Counted from the first letter of the stretch, positions 1-6,646 are shown. The stretch is DNA of 10,528 nucleotides from Candidatus Bathyarchaeota archaeon (GCA_018396515.1 JAGTQJ010000017.1:5750-16277); one strand, 5' to 3'. Notes: generated by a model from the letters alone, not told the origin. Translations and numbers: made by a program.

Positions 1-289
1 TGAGTTCAAGTAGGCGCTCCTCCCCCTCCTTGGCCATGACCTCCACAAGCCTGCGGTTATTGATCTCCTTCCCCACCTCCATCGTGTCCCTGATGTACTC
101 CTCCACGGTTAGGCCTCCGATTGGTGCTCTGAATCCCCCTCCACTCACGGCGGTGGAGTTGTTCATCCCAGCGGGTGCCTTAGAGGCCACGACGACGGAG
201 GCGCCTAGGGCCTCAGCCTCTATCGCCGCCCTAAGGCCGGCTCCTCCAGAGCCTATGACGAGCACATCTGACTCCACGTCGAGGATCAT
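1..289 (-). CDS. FAD-dependent succinate dehydrogenase/fumarate reductase-type flavoprotein, N-terminal part
   Basis: This is the first 96 residues of a flavoprotein whose remainder lies beyond the left edge. It opens with the FAD-binding Rossmann signature (VLVIGSGGAGLRAAIEA, about residues 9-25), followed by a short strand and the segment ASKAPAGMNNSTAVSGGGF. The latter matches the stretch that contacts FAD in the SdhA/FrdA/AprA/NadB superfamily. These enzymes oxidise or reduce C4 acids such as succinate, fumarate or L-aspartate; the substrate-binding domain is missing here, so the member cannot be named. The ATG at 287-289 is chosen because an in-frame stop lies three codons upstream and a TATA-like box sits about 33 nt before it. 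It lies downstream of the CoA-transferase on the same strand but has its own promoter-like box, so co-transcription is uncertain. Confidence 0.9.
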   Translation of the reverse strand, partial: MILDVESDVLVIGSGGAGLRAAIEAEALGASVVVASKAPAGMNNSTAVSGGGFRAPIGGLTVEEYIRDTMEVGKEINNRRLVEVMAKEGEERLLEL

Positions 290-317
290 GAACAATCATC
301 ATCCTAGTTATCTGGGA

Positions 318-327
318 TTTATATTAA
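318..327 (-). promoter_or_regulatory. TATA-like box for the flavoprotein gene
   Basis: The minus strand reads TTAATATAAA here, centred about 33 nt before the ATG at 289. Archaeal TATA boxes usually lie about 26 nt before the transcription start, so the leader would be only a few nucleotides long. No clear transcription factor B element was assigned. Confidence 0.5.
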
Positions 328-374
328 CGCGTCTGATGACCTTCCCCCATCATCATATCTGGATCTCAGGTTTG

Positions 375-397
375 ATGACATCTCATCGAGATGTCAT
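375..397 (-). repeat. Perfect 10-bp inverted repeat over the CoA-transferase stop codon
   Basis: The arms ATGACATCTC (375-384) and GAGATGTCAT (388-397) are exact reverse complements separated by the 3-base loop ATC. The stop codon of the CoA-transferase (394-396) lies inside one arm. In the minus-strand transcript this would fold into a tight hairpin at the very end of the coding region. No T-run follows it, so it is not a standard terminator. It could be a transcript-end or processing element, or a dyad bound by a regulator upstream of the next gene. Confidence 0.6.
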
Positions 398-1599
398 ATA
401 GCTGAGGCTTCTCTGAGGCGCTCTATCTCCTCATCTGTGTAGCCAGCGATCTCCTTCAGGACCTCCTCGGTATGCTCTCCAAGCTTGGGGGGTGGGGATC
501 CAATGATGCATGGGGTCTCGGAGAGCTTTATCGGTGGGCCTATCTGCTTTATTCTCCCCGCCTCAGGGTGCTCCATCTCTATCAGCATCCCCCTGCTAAG
601 CACATGGGGGTCGCTGAAGACCTCATCCAGGGTGTAGACGGGCCCGCATGGGAAGCCCAAGGCCCTGAGCCTCTCAATCCAATAGTCTCTAGGTCTCCTC
701 TTGAACTCCTCCTCCAGGATGGGTATGAGCTCTCCCCTGTTCTCCACCCTCCTATCCATCGTGGAGAACCTCGGGTCATCTATCAAGCTCTCAAGCCCCA
801 TGGCCTTGCAGAGGATGGCCCAGAGCCTATCATTTCCAGCGGCTATGAGGAGGTATTTCCCATCCCCGGCCTCGAAGGCCTGGTATGGGACCATGCTCGG
901 GTGGGCTGACCCCATCCTCTCCAGTGGCCTCCCAGTCGCGAAGTATATCCCGGCGGCGTAGGTCATCCAGGAGACCACGCCATCCAACAGGGATATATCG
1001 ATGTACTGTCCTATCCCGACCTTCTCCCTGACCCTGAGGGCGGCTAGGATGGCTATAGCCGCCCACATGCCCGCCCCTATATCCGTTATGGCTATGCCGA
1101 CGCGGACCGGGGGTCTGCCCGGCTCCCCGGTTATCCCCATGAGGCCCCCCATCCCCTGGATTATGATATCGTATCCTGGCCAGGAGGCGTATGGCCCAGT
1201 CTGCCCGAAGCTCGAGATGCTGCAGTAGATTATTCGAGGGTTGACCTTACGGATCGCCTCATAGTCTATCCCTAGGCGGGATGTAACTCCAGGCCTGAAG
1301 TTCTCCAAGAAGATGTCGCACCTCTCCGCCAGCCTGTATAGGGCCTCCCTGGCCTCAGCCTTCTTTAGATCCAAGGTTATACTCTTCTTACCCCGATTCA
1401 CAGACATGAAGTAACTGCTCATGCCCCCTATAAATGGCGGGTAGGCGCGCGTGTCATCACCCTCCCCGGGCATCTCGACCTTTATCACCTCCGCCCCTAG
1501 GTCTGCTAGGATCATGGAGCAGAATGGGCCTGTTAGAACCCTGCTCAGATCCAGGACCCTAACCCCCCTCAGGGGAGCTTCCCCACCCGAGTGCAACAT
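394..1599 (-). CDS. Family III CoA-transferase (CaiB/BaiF/formyl-CoA transferase type)
   Basis: This 401-aa protein moves CoA between an acyl-CoA donor and a carboxylic acid, in the cytosol, through an aspartyl-CoA thioester intermediate. Its length is normal for the family. Visible family motifs are VRVLDLSRVLTGPFCS near residues 13-28, LGAEVIKVE at 34-42, NRGKKSITLDL at 69-79 and FLENFRPGV at 97-105. Asp173 in the ITDIGAG segment aligns by position with the catalytic aspartate (Asp169 of formyl-CoA transferase). The later stretch GQYIDISLLDG is also typical. The ATG at 1599 has a purine-rich GGAGGGGGA about 11 nt upstream and a TATA-like box further up. Family III enzymes act on oxalate, carnitine, bile acids, benzylsuccinate, mesaconate and others; the substrate cannot be read from sequence. 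The downstream SdhA/FrdA-type flavoprotein hints at a dicarboxylate or arylsuccinate-like acid. Confidence 0.93.
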   Translation of the reverse strand: MLHSGGEAPLRGVRVLDLSRVLTGPFCSMILADLGAEVIKVEMPGEGDDTRAYPPFIGGMSSYFMSVNRGKKSITLDLKKAEAREALYRLAERCDIFLENFRPGVTSRLGIDYEAIRKVNPRIIYCSISSFGQTGPYASWPGYDIIIQGMGGLMGITGEPGRPPVRVGIAITDIGAGMWAAIAILAALRVREKVGIGQYIDISLLDGVVSWMTYAAGIYFATGRPLERMGSAHPSMVPYQAFEAGDGKYLLIAAGNDRLWAILCKAMGLESLIDDPRFSTMDRRVENRGELIPILEEEFKRRPRDYWIERLRALGFPCGPVYTLDEVFSDPHVLSRGMLIEMEHPEAGRIKQIGPPIKLSETPCIIGSPPPKLGEHTEEVLKEIAGYTDEEIERLREASAI

Positions 1600-1642
1600 A
1601 TCTGAAGAGATCCCCCTCCAGATGGTAATAGGCTTTCATGAA

Positions 1643-1652
1643 GGTTAAAATC
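1643..1652 (-). promoter_or_regulatory. TATA-like box for the CoA-transferase gene
   Basis: The minus strand reads GATTTTAACC, centred about 48 nt before the ATG at 1599. This allows a leader of roughly 20 nt carrying the GGAGGGGGA ribosome-binding stretch at 1611-1620. It lies in the divergent intergenic region shared with the ATPase operon, whose own TATA box is about 50 bp away. Confidence 0.4.
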
Positions 1653-1698
1653 TCCTATGTTTGGAGCCGCCGAGTTGGAGACCAGTTTCAGGTAAAAA

Positions 1699-1707
1699 TT
1701 ATATATT
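1699..1707 (+). promoter_or_regulatory. TATA box of the paired-ATPase operon
   Basis: TTATATATT, preceded by an A-run, is centred about 29 nt before the GTG at 1732. With the archaeal TATA-to-start spacing of about 26 nt, transcription would begin at or a few nucleotides before the start codon. This predicts a leaderless mRNA, and no ribosome-binding sequence is visible in front of that codon. It is the only strong promoter-like element seen ahead of the four-gene operon. Confidence 0.6.
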
Positions 1708-1731
1708 GAGGTTACAAATAGTAATTAGCTG

Positions 1732-2031
1732 GTGGACTTTTTGAGGTTTAGGCGTAGGCCCAGCGGGGAGAAGAAGGAGAGTGAACTGGTTAAGGCTCTT
1801 AAGGATACTGTGTATGGCGCGGCTATGCATGGGATGGTAACCTATGCCTTGAGGGCTAGGATGCACTTGGAGCACCTTTTCATGCTGATTACAATGGGGG
1901 ATATGCTGGGGATCCCTATTCTCCCTCCCTACTATACGCTCAGGCTTCTCCCCTACGCTGTCCCCCATATAAAGACTTGGGAGAGGAGCCTTCTAAGGGA
2001 GAGAGATGTCACCGATCTGATATTCATGTGA
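1732..2031 (+). CDS. 99-aa orphan protein heading the paired-ATPase operon
   Basis: I do not recognise this protein. The GTG start is supported by its distance from the TATA box, consistent with leaderless initiation. The first 25 residues are strongly basic and charged (RFRRRPSGEKKESE). A predicted helix at about 20-45 follows, then a hydrophobic stretch at about 48-78 broken by PP and Gly, which contains ILPPYYTLRLLPYAV. The end is charged (KTWERSLLRERDVTDLIF). The hydrophobic stretch is too interrupted for a confident membrane helix; it could be a peripheral or amphipathic membrane segment or a partner interface. There are no cysteines, so no metal site is expected. It ends 9 nt before the first ATPase gene and is very likely co-transcribed with it, so a subunit or adaptor role for the ATPases is the natural inference. 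Base composition resembles that of its neighbours. Confidence 0.75.
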   Translation: MDFLRFRRRPSGEKKESELVKALKDTVYGAAMHGMVTYALRARMHLEHLFMLITMGDMLGIPILPPYYTLRLLPYAVPHIKTWERSLLRERDVTDLIFM

Positions 2032-2040
2032 GGGCGCTCC

Positions 2041-3039
2041 ATGTCGATGAGCATCGTGGATTACATAGCCTCAAAGCCTAGGCTCAGATACATCCTCTTT
2101 GGAGGAAAGGGGGGGCTAGGTAAGACTACCCTCTCAGCAGCTACCTCATACTACCTTGCCAAGAAGGGGAAGAGGGTCATCGTGTTCTCCACAGATCCCC
2201 AGGCAAGCCTCACAGACATATTCGAGCAGAGGCTTTTCGGGAGGGGGGAGGTAGAGGTCATGCCAAATCTATATGCCCTGGAGATAGACGCCGACAAGAG
2301 GATAGCTGAGTATCAGGATGAGATAAGGCGCAAGATCAAGGAAATGTATGGATTTGAGGAGATCCCCCCAGAGATAGACGATTACATAGGGGCATCCTCC
2401 GCGGAGCCTGCCATGGCAGAGTCGGCAACTTTCGACGCCATGGTCGAACTCGTCTCGAGTGGAAAATATGACTATTACATCTTCGACATGATGCCCCATG
2501 GTCATGCCATCAGATTTCTGAGCATGGCCGAGATCCTGGACGCCTGGATTAATAAGATAACCGAGGTCAGGGAGAGCGCATCTGAGTACCAGGAATTGGC
2601 CTATGTCCTGAAGGGTTCGAAGGGGGGACTAGCGGGAGAGGACCTCGTCCTGAAGGAGCTGAAGGGTATCAGGGAGAGGCTGGGGTTCATGAGCACCATG
2701 ATGAGGAGTCAGGAACACACAGCATTCTTCTATGTTTTGATACCCGAGATGATGCCCATACTGGACACCAGGAAGGCCTTGGAGATGTTCTCGAGGTTCG
2801 GGATCCAGCTGAGCGGGGTCATCGTGAATCAGGTCTATCCAGTCGAACTCCTGGAGCAGCCTGGGGTGCCAGAGTATCTCAGGAATAGGATAAAGATGCA
2901 GCAGGAGTACATGGAGCAGATAAGGAGGGAGTTCGGCCCCTTGATCAGGGGGATAGTCCCGATGCTCGATAGGGAGCCAAAAGGCCTGGAGATGATAGGG
3001 AAGGTGGCTGAGATACTCTTCGGAGGAGGAGCTGGATGA
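2041..3039 (+). CDS. Get3/ArsA-superfamily ATPase, catalytically intact copy
   Basis: This is a 332-aa single-domain SIMIBI ATPase of the Get3/ArsA group, whose members work as dimers that couple ATP to delivery of a client. The deviant P-loop GGKGGLGKTT (residues 21-30) keeps the cross-dimer signature lysine (Lys23) and the Walker lysine (Lys28). Switch I is STDPQASLTD (50-59) with Asp52 at the catalytic aspartate position. Switch II reads DMMPHGHAIRFL from 149, where Get3 usually has DTAPTGHTLRFL. The nucleotide-base motif VNQV (262-265) and a C-terminal VPMLDREPKGLE are also present. The protein contains no cysteine at all, so the Get3 CXXC zinc clasp and the metalloid site of arsenite pumps are absent. 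A methionine-rich stretch (217-221 and 237-238) lies where Get3 proteins bind hydrophobic helices. GAGGG about 6 nt before the ATG supports this start. Confidence 0.93.
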   Translation: MSMSIVDYIASKPRLRYILFGGKGGLGKTTLSAATSYYLAKKGKRVIVFSTDPQASLTDIFEQRLFGRGEVEVMPNLYALEIDADKRIAEYQDEIRRKIKEMYGFEEIPPEIDDYIGASSAEPAMAESATFDAMVELVSSGKYDYYIFDMMPHGHAIRFLSMAEILDAWINKITEVRESASEYQELAYVLKGSKGGLAGEDLVLKELKGIRERLGFMSTMMRSQEHTAFFYVLIPEMMPILDTRKALEMFSRFGIQLSGVIVNQVYPVELLEQPGVPEYLRNRIKMQQEYMEQIRREFGPLIRGIVPMLDREPKGLEMIGKVAEILFGGGAG

Positions 3040-4019
3040 GCTTCAGGGAGATCGTCTCAAACCCAAAGCTCAAGTATCTATTCTTCGGTGGGAAGGGAGG
3101 AGTAGGGAAGACAGTCGTAGCCGCGGGGGCCGCCTACTACATCTCTGAGGCCCTCGGAAGAAGGGTACTCCTCTCCTCGACGAATCCAGTCCACAGCCTA
3201 TCTAGCTGCTTTGGAAGGGACTACTGGGGCAGGGGGGTATGCCATGTCGATGGGACGAAGAACCTAGATGTCATAGAGATCGACACAACCAAGACCGTTG
3301 AGAAATATAAGGAGAGCGTCAGAAACAAGATCATGAACTTCCTGAAAACCGCGGGAATAACCACGGATCCTGAGCCCTTCATCGAGGCAGCGACCACAAA
3401 CCCTGCCTTCGAGGAGGCCGCTATGTTTGATGAGATGGTTAACATCCTCCTAAGCGAGAGGTATGATGCCTATGTATTCGATACCGCGCCCGTGGCCCAC
3501 ACATACAGGCTCCTAGGGATGTCGAAGGTCTATGACCTCTGGCTCCGCAAGATGATTAAGAGCAGAGAGGAGGCCCTATCAACCCGCCTCAAGCTCTCAT
3601 TCAGGAAGGAGAGGATCATCGAGGAGATCAAGAAGGACCCCCTCCTCCTCGAGACCTTGGAGACGAGAAAGAGGACTGAGGAGGCGAAGAGGTTGCTAAC
3701 GGATAGGGAGAAGACGGCCTTCTTCTTCGTGACCCTCCCCCTTGCCCTGCCCATAGCCGTAATAGAGCGTTTCATAGGATGGGTCAGGACCTTCGAGATA
3801 CCTGTAGGTGGAGTCATAATGAACTGCGTGATACCTGAGGAGGCTGTTAAGGCCTCGACATCACCTTACATCGTGAACAAGCTCAGAGAGCAGGCCCACT
3901 ACATACAGGATGCCTGTAACAGGTTCCCAGGGATGATCTGCGCCTATGTTCCCCTCTTCGAGACGGAGGTAAGAGACCTCCAGATGATCTCTAGGGTAGC
4001 AGAAGCCCTAGCTAAGTAG
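3036..4019 (+). CDS. Get3/ArsA-superfamily ATPase paralogue with switch I Asp-to-Asn change
   Basis: This 327-aa paralogue starts inside the stop codon of the preceding ATPase gene (ATGA, 4-nt overlap), suggesting translational coupling and equal production. The P-loop GGKGGVGKT (18-26) keeps both lysines (Lys20, Lys25). Switch I reads STNPVHSLSS (48-57), so Asn50, codon AAT at 3183-3185, replaces the aspartate that activates water in Get3. Switch II is DTAPVAHTYRLL from 149, close to the Get3 form. Residues about 165-225 form a long, highly charged helical stretch (for example KERIIEEIKKD) that may mimic the client-binding helical subdomain. Five cysteines are present (58, 69, 264, 294, 302), none in a CXXC pair. 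Nucleotide binding looks intact but hydrolysis is doubtful, so a regulatory half of a heterodimer is the likeliest role. Confidence 0.92.
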   Translation: MSFREIVSNPKLKYLFFGGKGGVGKTVVAAGAAYYISEALGRRVLLSSTNPVHSLSSCFGRDYWGRGVCHVDGTKNLDVIEIDTTKTVEKYKESVRNKIMNFLKTAGITTDPEPFIEAATTNPAFEEAAMFDEMVNILLSERYDAYVFDTAPVAHTYRLLGMSKVYDLWLRKMIKSREEALSTRLKLSFRKERIIEEIKKDPLLLETLETRKRTEEAKRLLTDREKTAFFFVTLPLALPIAVIERFIGWVRTFEIPVGGVIMNCVIPEEAVKASTSPYIVNKLREQAHYIQDACNRFPGMICAYVPLFETEVRDLQMISRVAEALAK

Positions 4020-4032
4020 AGAAGAGAGAAAA

Positions 4033-4767
4033 TTGGACATACCGGAGACCATTAAATGGCTCTCCGACCTATTTGAGGTTTATGGGTTATCGATAGTCTT
4101 CATCTTCGCCTTTATCTTTGTGATCTGGTATCTGGCGGGAAGCTGGATAAACCTGAAGATCGCTCGAAGGTACGCCAAGACCATCGAGGAGAGCATGAAG
4201 ACTAGGAGTTTACCTGTCAGGTATAGGAGGATAAGCGGGGGGAGAGGCTTCAGGGCCCTCTGCCTTATGAGGAATAAAGAGATATTCGAGAGGATTGAGA
4301 TAGCCATAAACCTGGCTGATAGGGATAATGTGATGCACTACCTCCTTTCTCCTATAACCCGAGACGAGGATCGCTTCCTCTGCTGGGCCTTTCTGAACAT
4401 AAAACCAATGTCATCTATTGAGATAGTCCCGAGAAATAGGGTTAAAGCCTTCTACAAATCTATCGAAAAAAATCCTGAAAAATATGGGAAGCTTAAGCTA
4501 TATAAAGTGGATGATGTGTTCGATGATGACTTTTCGATATTCACAGAAGATGCTGAAGCAGTTTCAACGATGTTTCCAAAGAGGATCCGAAATCACATTA
4601 TTGAGGTGAGGGGGTCGATCAAGGGAATATCCGTGGTCAGTGGCGAAGACTTTATAAGACTTGCTGGAACTGCAAGCGAGAGAACCATACCCCTTCTTCT
4701 CGACATAGTATTTGAGATCGGAAAATCTATAGCAGCAGAAGAATACAAAGATAAGAGCAGTTTATGA
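4033..4767 (+). CDS. Membrane-anchored protein with large cytosolic domain, candidate partner of the ATPase pair
   Basis: The family is not recognised with confidence. A single hydrophobic helix spans about residues 17-39 (LSIVFIFAFIFVIWYLAG). It is followed by K42, R45, R46 and K49, so by the positive-inside rule the roughly 200-residue C-terminal part faces the cytosol. The TTG start at 4033 is the only usable one before this helix; the next ATG, at residue 55, would remove it. Within the soluble part, FDDDFSIFTEDAEAVSTMF (163-181) resembles the 'FxxxFxVxxxDxxxA' pattern I associate with DUF3137-like domains. The order of helix, soluble domain and final amphipathic helix (219-236) recalls eukaryotic CCDC47, though this is comparison by eye from memory only. 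The gene follows the second ATPase by 13 nt and closes the operon. Its second half is clearly more AT-rich than the upstream genes. Confidence 0.8.
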   Translation: MDIPETIKWLSDLFEVYGLSIVFIFAFIFVIWYLAGSWINLKIARRYAKTIEESMKTRSLPVRYRRISGGRGFRALCLMRNKEIFERIEIAINLADRDNVMHYLLSPITRDEDRFLCWAFLNIKPMSSIEIVPRNRVKAFYKSIEKNPEKYGKLKLYKVDDVFDDDFSIFTEDAEAVSTMFPKRIRNHIIEVRGSIKGISVVSGEDFIRLAGTASERTIPLLLDIVFEIGKSIAAEEYKDKSSL

Positions 4768-4845
4768 TGATATTTAAATAGAAATATATTTATCCCCCAT
4801 TAGAGGAAAATCTTCAAAAATATTAAGTGTATCTATTTAGCTCTA

Positions 4846-4853
4846 TTTTTTTT
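4846..4853 (+). terminator. T-rich terminator of the ATPase operon
   Basis: A run of eight T lies 79 nt after the stop of the membrane-anchored protein gene. Archaeal transcription commonly ends at such T-runs without a strong hairpin, and none is evident here. Confidence 0.5.
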
Positions 4854-4860
4854 CTATGAT

Positions 4861-4866
4861 AAAAAA
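4861..4866 (-). terminator. T-rich terminator of the CstA-family gene
   Basis: Six A on the plus strand give a T6 run on the minus strand, 18 nt after the transporter stop codon. A T8 run for the opposite strand lies a few bases away, so the two convergent transcripts end almost back to back. Confidence 0.45.
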
Positions 4867-4884
4867 GTGGGAGGTTTAGGGCTC

Positions 4885-6594
4885 TCAGGCTGGTGGTTTA
4901 GCAGCGGTTTCTCGCCTTATCCTTGTTATCGCTTTGACTGCTTGGTAGCACATCCCTATGCCCAAGATAACTAGGATAGTGCTAATGGCCGCTGCGAGGA
5001 GTAGGCCGACCACCGCCGGTCCTGTGGATCTACCAGCGAGCTCCGCGAATGTAGCTGCGCTGTAGATGAGGGAGGCCATTGTGGTCACCAGCATGAATAT
5101 CATGGGTATCCCCGTATAGAACCAGGGTTTACGCCTAGAGATCATCCAGACGGTGACTATGGTGAGGGCCAAACCCGCCTGGAGCTGGTTGATGCCCCCA
5201 CCCATCCTCCATATGTAGTCAGCTATGGCCCCGAAGTATGTGTGACCCATGAAGATCCAGATGAGAACCACTGGGATAATGCAGACATATTTATTCTTGA
5301 ATATCTTTATCTTCTCCCCCAGAAGCTCCGAGAGAGCTAATCTACCTATCCTCAGGCCTATCTGAGTCAGGGTTATATGTTGGATGCCTATCACCTGAGC
5401 AGCCCAGGCAGCCGCAACTGCTGAAGGGATGGCTATTCCGCCCAGGATCTGGGCTGTGCCTGCTACGTATCTCGGCCCGCCGGGGGGTGGCAGAGGAGAA
5501 GCTAGGACAGCAACGGAGATGAGGGATGTGATGGCCACTATCCCCTCCATAAGCATAGCCCCCGCACCTATGAACCTAGCGTCACCCTCCGATTCCAGCT
5601 GCTTTGAGGTGGCCGAGGTCCCCACGAGGCTATGCCAACCTGAGATAGCCCCACACATAATCGTCACGGGCATCATGGGCCATAGGGGAGGTATCGCAGC
5701 TGGAACCGCCAACTGGCCGAAGGAGGTGAAGGCAGGCTGGTTGAAGGATGGGAATGTGGTGATTATGGCTGCTATGAGGGCGAACTGGAAGAGCCAGACG
5801 AGGTAGAATGCCATATAGTTTACGGGGGTCAGGAAGGACCATACTGGGAGGAGGGCGCTGATCGCCGTCCATATTATGATGAAGGCGAACCAGAGGCTCT
5901 CGACGAACAGGGCATGTTCCCTAGGTGTAGTGGCTTTGACGGTCAGCCAGTCAAGTAAAGGCTTCAAAGGGCCAAGGGATGCCGCTACCACGCCAAACAT
6001 GGCTACGAACATCAGTACAACACAGATCAGGGTCGTGTAAAGTATATTCATCCTCTTCTTATAGACCATGTATCCGAATAGTATCGCTATCAGGGTTGTG
6101 AGGAGTATGGCGAAGCCGCCTATAGGATAAGACTTGTAGGCCGCCACAACCATGGTTAGTGCCCCAGGAGAGGACATGTTGAAGAAGATGTAGGATAGCA
6201 TGAGGAGCCTAGCTAGCGGGCTGATGAGGGTGTAAGCTATAGGGCCGAAGGAGGAGCCCTCATGCCTGACAGAGGCCATGAGGGAGTTGTAATCCTGTAT
6301 CCAGCCAATGAATGTGTTGCCTATCAGGATCCACAAAAGCCCTGGGAGCCAGCCCCATGTGATGGCAGCAATGGGCCCGAAGACCGGCCCTAGGCCGGTG
6401 ATGCTCTTGGACTGGAAGCCAAGGAGCACATATTTGCTGGTTGGGAAGAACTCAACCCCATCCATATACATGACAGCGGGTGTAGTCCTCTTAGGGTCGG
6501 CCTCCATCACATTCCGGTCGAACCACTTTACATAGGTGTTGTAGACGATCCAGTAGATCACCAGCCCGAGGATAAAGACTAGAAGGGATATCAT
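4885..6594 (-). CDS. cstA: CstA-family carbon starvation/peptide or pyruvate transporter
   Basis: This 569-aa integral membrane protein has about 15 hydrophobic segments. It carries the N-terminal CstA hallmark: MDGVEFFPTSKYVLLGFQ (residues about 44-61), then SITGLGPVFGPIAAITWGWLP and IGWIQDYNSLMASVRHEG. Characterised relatives import peptides (E. coli CstA) or pyruvate (BtsT), probably with a coupling ion. The protein is shorter than the roughly 700-aa E. coli protein and appears to lack its extra C-terminal extension, ending soon after the last membrane segment with a short basic tail (RIRRETAAKPPA). The ATG at 6594 is followed directly by the first membrane segment. AT-rich sequence centred 26 nt upstream fits a leaderless transcript. 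Nothing in the window is a BtsS/BtsR-like sensor, so regulation by that route is unlikely. Which substrate this archaeal member carries is not readable from sequence. Confidence 0.95.
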   Translation of the reverse strand: MISLLVFILGLVIYWIVYNTYVKWFDRNVMEADPKRTTPAVMYMDGVEFFPTSKYVLLGFQSKSITGLGPVFGPIAAITWGWLPGLLWILIGNTFIGWIQDYNSLMASVRHEGSSFGPIAYTLISPLARLLMLSYIFFNMSSPGALTMVVAAYKSYPIGGFAILLTTLIAILFGYMVYKKRMNILYTTLICVVLMFVAMFGVVAASLGPLKPLLDWLTVKATTPREHALFVESLWFAFIIIWTAISALLPVWSFLTPVNYMAFYLVWLFQFALIAAIITTFPSFNQPAFTSFGQLAVPAAIPPLWPMMPVTIMCGAISGWHSLVGTSATSKQLESEGDARFIGAGAMLMEGIVAITSLISVAVLASPLPPPGGPRYVAGTAQILGGIAIPSAVAAAWAAQVIGIQHITLTQIGLRIGRLALSELLGEKIKIFKNKYVCIIPVVLIWIFMGHTYFGAIADYIWRMGGGINQLQAGLALTIVTVWMISRRKPWFYTGIPMIFMLVTTMASLIYSAATFAELAGRSTGPAVVGLLLAAAISTILVILGIGMCYQAVKAITRIRRETAAKPPA

Positions 6595-6615
6595 CGGGCT
6601 TTCCCTAATACTTAC

Positions 6616-6626
6616 TTTAAATATTT
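6616..6626 (-). promoter_or_regulatory. TATA-like box of the CstA-family gene
   Basis: The minus strand reads AAATATTTAAA here, within a 25-bp almost pure AT tract (6616-6640). Its centre lies about 26 nt before the ATG at 6594, predicting a leaderless or nearly leaderless mRNA. Confidence 0.5.
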
Positions 6627-6646
6627 AATATTAAAATTTTTCGTTG

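Noticed and set aside
30..401. Plus-strand open frame at the left edge
   Set aside because: It is the complement of the flavoprotein N-terminus, which carries an unmistakable FAD-binding motif on the other strand.
472..909. Long open frame opposite the CoA-transferase
   Set aside because: It lies wholly within the well-supported transferase gene on the other strand; its translation has no recognisable domain.
2041..4019. Arsenite efflux ATPase (ArsA) function
   Set aside because: There is no arsB, arsD or arsR gene nearby, the metalloid cysteines are missing, and the two units are separate genes with one degenerate switch I.
5429..5806. Open frame opposite the CstA-family gene
   Set aside because: It mirrors conserved membrane segments of the transporter and shows no motif or ribosome-binding site of its own.
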